64,000 nt of DNA. Source: Puccinia triticina (lineage: Eukaryota > Basidiomycota > Pucciniomycetes > Pucciniales > Pucciniaceae). Positions 20,791-29,517 of the stretch are shown here, piece after piece. The position numbers were made by a program, and so were the translations under genes. Numbering within the stretch: position 1 is the first letter of the stretch; the number at the start of each line of letters is the position of its first letter. The notes beneath the pieces were generated by a model, which saw only the letters and a list, made by a program, of their open reading frames with translations, made no database searches and was not told where the DNA came from. Location: assembly GCF_026914185.1 (NCBI RefSeq), contig NC_070570.1, forward strand, positions 2,108,001-2,172,000, in the 5' to 3' direction.

Positions 20791-23700
20791 TCAAGTCGCC
20801 TTAGTCGCCTTGTCCTGATAGAGATCCACGCCTTTCTGGACATAATTGTACCAGGCTTTTGCACATTTCAACGTATTCTTGGTGGCCAAGATGGGAGGAG
20901 GGATTGGCTTGACCCCGTCCTCCCCCTCCACAAGGGCCAAGGCCCAGGGATTACCGTTGACGTAGAGAAGATAGACGGGCTCAGTTTCTTCGGATCCGGG
21001 GCCAGTTCTTAGAGGAAGGAAAGAGGCGCAGGATTCTAATGAGATGAAGCACATCGGTCGTCGGTACACATTGGCGAGGATCTGACCGTGAGAGAATTCA
21101 TCAAGCCAGTTTTTGCGTTTGATTTCTGATTTCAAGTTTTTGACCTTGAGGCCGTTCATGATTGTTTCGATTGGCAGTGCTCCACCCTGTAACTTGGTGT
21201 AGAGAGCCTTGTTTGTAGCAATTTCTCCTAGCATCTCGTTCCTCACGCGGAACCATCCATTGTTGTTGTACCCAAGCGCTTTCGCAACACAGCGGAACCC
21301 GCAATTACCATCACCCAAAGGATCAAAGATTGATTTCACATATGGTTTCAAATGTTGTGGAATCTGCTTGGCAGATGTATAATGTAGTAGATTGTCAGCC
21401 CAGGGTTTTTCTATGCAATGAAATAAATAGCGACTCACCTCTCTAGACTCAGGAACGTCTTGCCCGGTCTCATCATCTCTAGACTCAGGAAGGTCTTGCC
21501 CGGTCTCAGAAACCAATGGACCATCATTGCTATCTTCATTGTTTTCATCGTTTTCTTCATCAAATTCCTCTTTGTCGGTGGTATTGGCCTCTTCGTCGGT
21601 GGTATTGGTTTTTCTGATTCTCTTGGACTGTTGTTCAGGGGCCTTTGAGGCCCTCTTTGACCGGGTGATCTGATCCTTTTTAAGTTGTGCTTCAACGATT
21701 TCATAGGCTGACGGATTCCTTTTCGTTGAAGTTGTTTGTTTTCTCTTCAAAGCAGGTCGTCCTTTTGTCTTTGTTTTGGCTTTGGGTGCTTGTATCGGGA
21801 CGGCCATGTGAGTCCCAGCGACGATTTGATTGAGTTGCTCAAGAATATTCGCAAGCATGTTGGGATCTTCGCTAGACAGTGCAACTGTCAGCTTCTTCAT
21901 TTCATCATCTAAGTCAACTTCAGTCTCTTCATTTTGCTTTGGAATGGATCAAATTAGTAATTGTGAAATCCACATCTTGAAAAATCAATTGCTTACCGTT
22001 ATTTCTGGATTGTATTTAAGATTCCATTGAGAATGGAAATTTTCTGGGGACAAAGCATCATTGCTTCCAAGTATCTCAGAGATCCAATGAGCACAAGGGA
22101 TCCCAATTCCAATTGTAACGGTGTTGGAACACGGGTCAGTTGGGTCAAGATGTGCTAATTTTTCATATTTTTCAAGACACATTGTGATTGCAAAGGTCAA
22201 TATGCGGCCAAGGAGCGGGATGAAAGGTTTTGGGACATTCACCAGAGTCTTGACGGTATCCCGACCAAGCAATTTGTGAACTTGGTTGAGCTGCGTGTCA
22301 ACGGCATGAGCTAAGGAGTTGAATACTGTGAGCAGGTCTCCAGTTGAGTTTTTGATTTTCACGTAGGCGTGGGCCAATTCAACTCATGATGTATTGAGAT
22401 TCCGGAGGTGGGGGTATTGGCAAGCCCAGGCAACAACGAAGAGATCCTTGACCGGGATTATATTTGTTTCAAGGTAACTCAAGACTGCCGGGCGAGTCTT
22501 GAGATGCTTTTTCAGGTTCTCGAACCGTTCTTTGTACAGCTTGGGCGTTTTTGCGTTTGTAACTCCTGACCAAAGTGACATAAAGATTTCCCAATCGTCT
22601 TTGGGTTTTTTAACAGCCTCTTTTGCTTCGCTGGAAGAGTCAGTTTTACTTCCTTGAGAAGTCGCTTTTGATTTGAGGGAGGCGGGTTTTGTTTTCGCCG
22701 CGGGGAAGTACTTCTTACAGTTTGTCGTAATATTTTTGTTGATGTGCCAACTGCACAAGTTTGCTTGAGAATCCGGGAAGACTGTGGCCAAAGCTGTTCG
22801 TAAGGCAGATTCACAATCAGTGAGAAAGACTTGAGGTACGTGTTGTGGTCGCCAGATGTGCTTTCTCAAAGCATTAATCAACCAGAGGTAATTTTCATTG
22901 TCCTTGTACTTCATAAAGCAGAAGCCAATAGAGAAAGAGCGGTTGCTTGCGGCCTGACCAATAACATGGAGAAGAGGAAAGTCATATTGGTTGGTCTTGT
23001 ATGTTGAATCCAAGAGCGCAACATGATGATTGATGCGGGCCAAGTGAATTGAACCCGGGTGCGCAAAGAACAGGTTTAGAACAGCACCGGATGAGTTCAC
23101 CTTGACTTTGTGCAACCAGTTACATTCCTTGAGGATAGCCAATAGAGCCTTGATTGGAGTCCGGCCATCTAGATCCTCACGGCAAATCTTCTGAAGCGCG
23201 TTACTAATTGTCTTGTTGGTCGCATAAGCAACGGTGGGTAGTTACGGTACGGTTATTGGAAGCGTACCAATATCGTAACGGTTTTTCTCTTGTTACCGTT
23301 ACCGTTAACCGTAACGGAAGTGCGTTACGATATCGCACACCCAGGATGTATGGCATTTAACATCTGTTACAATATCTGCCCGCACGGAGGGGCAGATATA
23401 GGACTGCATATGATCCAGAGGGGGCCATTTGCCCCTCTTTATCTTGTTAACCGGTGGTTAACGCATTACGCTACTAGTAACGCAAGTAACGCACCAGAAA
23501 AATCAGGCCCGTTACGATACGGGCCCGGGGTTACAACTAGTTGTTACTAGTAGCGCTAACGCCTGAGCGCAGTAACGGCAAGCGTTACGCTAAGCAGATA
23601 ACGGCGGTTATCGTAGCGTATCGTAACTACCCACCGCTGGCATAAGTCTTGTTGTCCTAAGTTCACAATTGTAACAAGATCTGCGCCGGCTTGAGATTAG

Positions 23701-24548
23701 CTTGCGAAATCTTACAGATCTCATCGAACTGCTCCGGTATGAGCCGTTTGTGCGCAGAATTACTTGAGGCACCATCGGACGGGCCATGGTTGTGTGTTCC
23801 TTGTAAAACCTTGAGCGTCCAAAACTTTTCAATTAGCTTCTTACTAGTAGGGATCAAGCCTTTCATGTGGAAAGGACAGTTTATCTTGGCTGAGGCAGTT
23901 TTATGACCAGACTTATTCAAGATTGTGCCTTGGAATTGACCGGATTGATCACACTTGATGTAGACATTTTTACAGGGGTGCGAGTTGGATTTGAAAATGG
24001 CGTATCCGTGGTTCTTGGCCCAAGCTTGACAGAAGCTGACCAAATCATCCATGGAGGTGAACCAAGCACGAGGGGGAGGATCCAACGGCCCTATATTGAA
24101 ACAATATCAGCACAAAAGCCCAACTTAGCGTCACATTAGATCAAAGAAACACACCACCGGTGGAAAAGTCATACTCCTTAATATCATTGATGATTTCGGG
24201 GACGGGCGCGTCAGAATCCAAGCCTTTGTTTTGAGCGCTGGAAACTTGATCCTCTCAATTGTCACCCAGATCATTGTTGTTGAACTCCTCTTTCTAGACA
24301 TGCGGCAAAGGGACGGTGGGATCTTCTGGCAAAGAAACGGCAGGATCCCCAGAAGGAACTGGGGCATCCAGAGAAGCAACGGCAAGATCCGGAGAACAAA
24401 CAGCGAGTTCTGGGGAACAAACAGCAAGATCCGGAGAACGAACGGCGAGATCCGGAGAACAAAAGGTGTTTGGTGAGGGAGCTGCAGCTTCTGAGGGTGG
24501 GGTTGTTGGATTGGAAGCAAAGTCAGCAAGCTTTGCATTTGAGCCCAA
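20791..24548 (-). pseudogene. MULE transposase with C-terminal OTU-like cysteine protease domain
   Basis: Minus-strand gene in pieces. The N-terminal part (24548-24167) has acidic SPDLAV repeats. A probable intron (about 24166-24088) follows, then a FAR1-like DNA-binding domain (24085-23663) with Cys and HNH-type motifs. The MULE core (23210-21985) has catalytic aspartates in LLDSTYKTN and FLTDCESAL; the third acid lies in VELAHA just after an in-frame TGA at 22384-22386. A second intron (about 21980-21935) precedes a basic KGRPALKRK linker, and the OTU domain (about 21340-20790) has DGNCGFRC. All five premature stops seen (24297, 24257, two near 23660, 22384) can be explained by C-to-T changes of CAG or CGA. 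An hAT-like MITE also splits it. The main OTU copy has NGNPW where the expected histidine would be. Inactive. Confidence 0.88.
23229..23639. mobile_element. hAT-like MITE inserted in the MULE transposase gene
   Basis: A 411-bp insertion with terminal inverted repeats CAACGGTGGGTAGTTACG / CAGCGGTGGGTAGTTACG. It is flanked by a GCATAAG direct repeat (23222-23228 and 23640-23646; 7 of 8 if read as 8 bp), matching the 8-bp target sites of hAT elements. The interior is packed with GTAACG/CGTTAC palindromes and has no ORF. Transposase codons resume in frame on the far side. Confidence 0.82.
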
Positions 24549-24849
24549 ACTTCTGGACTCACCGTGATGCTATCACCAGTGTTTGATGGGGTGTTTGAGC
24601 CAGTGTTGAGAACCGTGACACTCGGGTTTGGTTGGATTTCTTTGGCCAACATTTTTCTTGGTGTGTGCACAAGTGTGGGATTTGATGAGTGGAATCTGAT
24701 ACGAGTGTGTCTCTTTGGCTGATTTTTGAGAATGTAGAAAATGGTCACTGTCCCAAGGGGCCAAGAATGGGTGCGGTGATTGGAGCATGGGTGCTGGTAC
24801 TCCATATCTACCTGAAGTTCTGAGGTCTGCACTCCCGGTGTGGGGAGGC

Positions 24850-25332
24850 AAGTCAGCATAAGTGGAGTGCTGGGAGAATGTACTCCAAACTTAGGGGAGT
24901 GATTGATGGAGGCACTCATCAAATTTGGGAGCCGCTGGAGTGCATGGCTGTGTACTCCAATCACAATGGAGTCCGGCTGTCTGCACTCCAATATTGCTTG
25001 ACGTACTCTTCACGGTACTCCAACCCCTTTTGGAGTACCCGCTCCATGAACTCACATTTGGAATACATGAAGTAAAAAGTTGGAGTGCATTTAGGCTGAA
25101 CCCAAAATTAGGCACTCAAACTGTGGAGTGGAGCTCAACCCACTCCATGTTTTCTTTTGGAGTGTGGACCACTGGGAACTCCAAAAAAGTGAGGCCAGTG
25201 ATTCCCATTGAAAAAGAGCATATAAATAGTCTCAGACTCACTGGAATCTTTGGGGCCTAGTCTTAAGGAGAGGAATGTGAGTGTAGTGGAAGTTTGTCTG
25301 TAGGGGGGAGGCAGGGTCTCCAAGGGTCAAAG
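24850..25332. repeat. Right terminal repeat of the MULE, inner part, with a captured OTU fragment
   Basis: ACTCCA-rich sequence that mirrors the inner left terminal repeat (landmark ATTTAGGCTGA near 25091). At 25140-25300 on the minus strand it contains about 50 codons similar to the end of the element's own OTU domain (SLRLGPKDS...FFNGNHW). The left repeat has no equivalent in this position, so this piece was added to the right repeat only. Confidence 0.75.
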
Positions 25333-25703
25333 TGTAAGGACTCCAATTTTGGGAGTCCTTCACTGTCCGTTTGAGTGGGGCACAAAGGGTGAACCTTGAG
25401 TAGAGTTCTGGTTCACGGGGCTATGTATTGCTCAGGGAAAAGGGGGGAACACTAGCCGGGAGAGATATGAGTCAGGGATCTCTCTGAGTACATGCAATAG
25501 ATGATAAAGGAAGGGGGGAAAAGAACAGGGGAAGTAGGAAGGGAAAAGAGGAAAAGGAACTGGGATGGCTTACCTAGCCGGGAAAGATATGAGTCAGGGA
25601 TCTCTGCCGGCTAGGCAAAGTGCGAGGACCGGAAGATATAGTCGAACGGGAAATGTGCCTGTGATTGTCCTTGTGAAACCTCGCGGTGCGCGGGGGCTTC
25701 ACA
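25333..25703 (-). repeat. 3' LTR of the gag-only element
   Basis: 371 bp, TG...CA ends. It contains two copies of GATATGAGTCAGGGATCTCT (near 25464 and 25587), shared with the other LTR. Confidence 0.9.
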
Positions 25704-27769
25704 GTCTCCCCCCCTATAAAAAAATGAGGGGGAGGGTCCCTCCAGCTTGAAGGTGACAGTTGGGAGGGGATGGGGACAGTGGATCGGCCGGGCGGTCGGT
25801 TCTTCTTAGTCGCAGGGCGTTTGGGTTGTGGCTGGCCAATGGGATGGTAACCCCGTTGGTCTTGTATGGCAAGGGCGGCGGGAAAAGGTCCAGGGAGTGA
25901 TGGGAATGGGCGGCAGGGTGGCGTCCTCAAGGCACAAGAATTTAGCGGGGACAACCACGCCTCAGTTGTGGTTATTGACGGCATCAAAGACGGCCGCTTC
26001 AAGGTCGGTCTGCGGGCCCGCCAGTCCAGGATCGGTGGGGGCGATCGCGTTCTCTGAGGTAGTGGGAGCGAGTGTATTCTCCGAAATATAGGAGACCCTC
26101 GTAAGCACCGGCCTCTGTGAAATTGGTGGGTTGGTCTGAGGGGGGACTGTACATACTTGGCGCTCCTGCTCTCGGCAATGGCGCCGCAGGCCTTGAGGAA
26201 GGAGGCTTCATCGAACTGAGGGGCTTCAGGGATGAATTCATCGTCTCGTGTTGCCGATGAGACGGCGAGCGTTTTGATCGCGTCGGGGTCACCAGCTATA
26301 GCTGCCGCCTGCATGTCGTCTTCGACGGCCGTCAAATGCCAGTTCGCGAAGCCGTGAGCCAACTCGTCCAAGTGCCCGTCCACACGGGCCAGACAGGAGG
26401 CGGACAGTTCGTCTAAGTCGGGTGCTTCGTTCGTGAGTCCCGCAACGCCTGCGGGGCGACCAATTGGGCGGCCGGCAGTCGACGGATTCGTTTTTGCAGG
26501 CCCGCTATTCTTTGATGTCCATGCCACTGGGGGGGTGTAGTCAGCCGGTTTCGGGGGTGGGACAAACGAGGCCGGTATCTCCACCCGGCTCTTGTCCATA
26601 GGATTGGGGCAAGCTCTGTGGGCGCTCCCACAGTGTTTCTTGCAGAAGTGGCACAGCCCGACGCTGTCCAGGTAAGCGTGGAGTCGCCAGACGGTGTCCA
26701 CCATCCTGTTAGAGGCAGTGGTTGTGGATGCACTCCGGCGTAGTCGTAATGCGGACGATTTAAGCAGGTTTGAGTAGAACCCGCTGGTGCGACTCTCAAA
26801 CTCGCCTTATTTGAAGTTCGCCGACCGCAAGGTTTGATGATCGTTGATCTTCGCTTGAAGGACCTCTGGGAGGCCGAAGGTTACCGCTTTGGCTAGTTCA
26901 TAGTCATCGAGCGAATGTTTGTCGAAGTTGAACAGGCTTTGTAACGTTCGCGCACGGGTACTGAACTCCAGGAAGGTCTCGGCTTCAGTCATCTTTAGCT
27001 GGGCAATATTGCACTTGAGGGTCGTCTTCCATTCGACGGGAAGGGCGAATTCAAACATTTGTTCTTTGAAGTCTTCCCAAGACTTCCCTTCATATTTTGC
27101 GAATTTGTTTGAATAGAACGAAAGAAGATTCGTCTCCGAGATGAGTCCGCCCACAATGAGGCGCTTATCGTCTGCGTGGGTGACCGATTTCGTCGCAAAA
27201 AAAATCTGTAGCGCTTGGATCCAACGAAGGAACGCTTCAACCTCTTGAAAGGGGCCTTTGAAGTACGGCCCGTCCGAAATCTTGAATTGCTGCAGGTCGA
27301 TGCGGCCCGGGGCGAGTTGTGGGGTTGGAGTAGATTCGATCTTTGGAATCACATTTTTACTCCAGGCGTCCAACGCGGCCTTCACATCGGCCCGAGCTTG
27401 GCTTTGAACGGCCTTCAATTCGGCTCAAGCTTGCGCCTGCGCGGCTTGCGCCGCTTCCTGTGCCGCGAGAAGTTGCTTTGCTGTGTTCTGCTGTAGGACC
27501 AGAATTGCTTGGATCAGATCGTTGTTGGACATCTCCTCTGGCGCCAAAGGGTCTCCGGAAGAGTCTTGTTGATTGGACTGGTTCATCGAGGTGGTGCTGG
27601 GGTCGATGACCAAACTGTGATCGGTCGAGGCGTTCGGCGATGGGATGTTGATGGCAGTGGGCGCAGCAAGGGTGGCTTCCAAACGAGCGCGGCGTCTGAT
27701 TACCCGGGCAAGCTGTTCTGGGTCTTGTAAAGGGATGAGGGGGTTGGTGTTTGACTGTCGGGTGCTCAT
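25574..27769 (-). pseudogene. Gag of the non-autonomous LTR element, two premature stops
   Basis: The minus-strand frame begins at ATG 27769 (MSTRQSN) and stays in one frame into the 3' LTR. It is broken by TGA near 27420 and TAA near 26804; both would be sense codons (CGA, CAA) with C in place of T. The central region is a retrotransposon gag/capsid-like domain (FQEVEAFLRWIQALQ, SWEDFKEQMFEFALP). Then comes a zinc-knuckle-like CHFCKKHCGSAHRAC near 26640. The C-terminus is P-rich. It would package RNA if repaired by a helper element; as written it yields only an N-terminal fragment. Confidence 0.82.
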
Positions 27770-27989
27770 AAGAGGAAGGTCCGAGTCGTCGATCGTTTCC
27801 GTAAGCAGTTCAGTGATCAGTAGAGGGGGGGGTTTTGCAGTGTAAGTGTGCTGTGAGGGGCAGTTGTAATGGCAGTGAAGGCGCAGTGGCAGTGAGCAGT
27901 GGAGAGGGCAGTTGCAGTTGATCAAAAAAAAAAAAAATTGCTCGCCGAGATGAGGAGTCGGCGAAAGGGTGGAACCAGAAAAAAAAAAG

Positions 27990-28360
27990 TGTAAGGACTC
28001 CAATTTTGGGAGTCCTTCACTGTCCGTTCGAGTGGGGCACAAAGGGTGAACCTCGAGGAGAGTTCTGGTTCACGGGGCTATGTATTGCTCAGGGAAAAGG
28101 GGGGAGCACTAGCCGGGAGAGATATGAGTCAGGGATCTCTCTGAGTACATACAATAGATGATAAAGGAAGGGGGGAAAGGAACAGGGGAAGTAGGAAGGG
28201 AAAAGAGGAAAAGGAACTGGGATGGCTTACCTAGCCGGGAGAGATATGAGTCAGGGATCTCTGCCGGCTAGGCGAAGTGCGAGGACCGGAACATATAGTC
28301 GAACGGGAAATGCGCCTGTGATTGTCCTTGTGAAACCTTGCGGTGCGCGGGGGCTTCACA
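27990..28360 (-). repeat. 5' LTR of the gag-only element
   Basis: 371 bp, collinear with 25333-25703. Just inside it on the minus strand is a poly-T/C leader, then TGGTTCCACCC, a possible primer binding site. Confidence 0.9.
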
Positions 28361-28365
28361 CAAAG

Positions 28366-28800
28366 CATGACTTGGTTGATCTGGAGGAGTTGCTTGGAGT
28401 GCATGGATGTATTTAAAATAGGTGTAAAATCCAGTATTTGTTGGCGTGTACAGTAGTACACTCCAGTATTTATTGGAGTGTACAGTAGTACACTCCAGTA
28501 TTTATTGGAGTGTACAGTAGTACACTCCAATCTTGAAACATGCCAAGTTTCAAGATTGGAGTGCACAAGTTTCCACACCAATAAATATTGGAGTGAACTT
28601 CTGAACCCTCCAATTTAGCCCACTTTTGGAGTGAACAAAGGTTCACTCCAAATAGATATTGGATTGAACTTCTGAACACTCCAATTTAACCCACTTTTGG
28701 AGTGAAACTTTGTTCACCCAACATTTATTGGAGTAGACACAAGTTCACTCCTTTTTTGGAGTGCATGTAGTAAATATTTAGAGTGCATAAAGCCGGCCCC
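28366..28800. repeat. Right terminal inverted repeat of the MULE, outer part
   Basis: Mirror of 19965-20290. It also contains three tandem copies of a 32-bp palindromic unit around GGAGTGTACAGTAGTACACTCC (28440-28530) and a hairpin on CTTGAAACATG..CAAG (28533-28560), absent from the left repeat. Confidence 0.85.
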
Positions 28801-28809
28801 TTATGGTAT

Positions 28810-29131
28810 CCCATATACCAAAATCCAAATTTACTGCTTTTCTTTCTTATTTCTATTAGTTTCACTCTTAATCTCCCTTTTAATTTTATAAATCAGTTAA
28901 TACTCCTCAAGATTCAGCTTCTAGGGACAAATTCACCCCTACTCTTGCCTTACAGAACACTCATAAGGGCACTCATTCAGAAGTTACATTCTCCTACACA
29001 CTCACAACACCCCTTATAGAGCCCCGACAAACCCATTGCGGGTACCTGCTATCCGCTGGCGGGTACCCGCCAGCGTGTGCGTGTTCGGGTGCGGATGCTG
29101 GATTTCTGGGAGAAATCGAGCGGGTACCCGG
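28810..29131. other. Spacer between two DNA transposons
   Basis: AT-rich, then a GC-rich palindrome around GCTGGCGGGTACCCGCCAGC at 29055-29074. No gene seen. Confidence 0.5.
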
Positions 29132-29517
29132 GTATTCTGGGGGGTGGGTTAATTTTACAAGGTGCAAGGCCTTGCAAAATAACCCCTTGTAAAATTAAAC
29201 ATCAGGGTAGCAAAGTGTAATTTTACAAGGCTTTGGGTTTATTTTCTTCCTTATGACAAAACACTATGTAAAAAAGTCCTTGTAATATGATACCTTTCCG
29301 CAGCAGCAAGCAAATTTACACCCACCTTGTTTACAAGGTGGCACATGTCACTATGCAAAACTGTAAATACAATATCCCATATTCAATTTTACAATGAATC
29401 AAATGCTTAACCATGTAAATGCATATATGCACCATCCAAATATGCATGAGCAAGCACCACATTCATAGATTTACATTGTGGGACCCACAAGGAGGAAACA
29501 TAAGCATGGATTCTCAC

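Larger units (their letters stand above)
25333..28360 (-). mobile_element. Gag-only (non-autonomous) LTR retrotransposon
   Basis: Two 371-bp direct repeats, TGTAAGGACTCC...GGGGCTTCACA, bound a 2.3-kb interior. A perfect 5-bp target duplication, CAAAG, lies at 25328-25332 and 28361-28365. Orientation is minus: the gag ORF reads leftwards, and a purine tract (GGGGGGAGACTG on the minus strand) abuts the left LTR. There is no protease, RT or integrase, so it must depend on an autonomous partner. The two LTRs differ at about 11 positions by eye (about 3%), mostly transitions. Confidence 0.9.
19965..28800 (-). mobile_element. Mutator-like element (MULE) with OTU domain, 8.8 kb, nested insertions
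   Basis: The ends are GGGGCTGGCTTTATGCA on the left and its inverted match (GGGGCCGGCTTTATGCA read from the right). They are flanked by the perfect 9-bp duplication TTATGGTAT at 19956-19964 and 28801-28809, the target size expected of MULEs. The element carries long terminal inverted repeats, a minus-strand transposase-OTU gene, an hAT-like MITE (23229-23639) and a gag-only LTR retrotransposon (25333-28360). Removing the two insertions leaves about 5.4 kb. The intact target duplication shows that it arrived as a unit and later decayed in place. Confidence 0.93.

Noticed and set aside
24131..24991. A 286-codon minus-strand ORF over the MULE 5' region
   Set aside because: It runs through the terminal repeat, and its F/L/P-rich part is the shadow of the SPDLAV repeat frame that connects to the FAR1-like domain.
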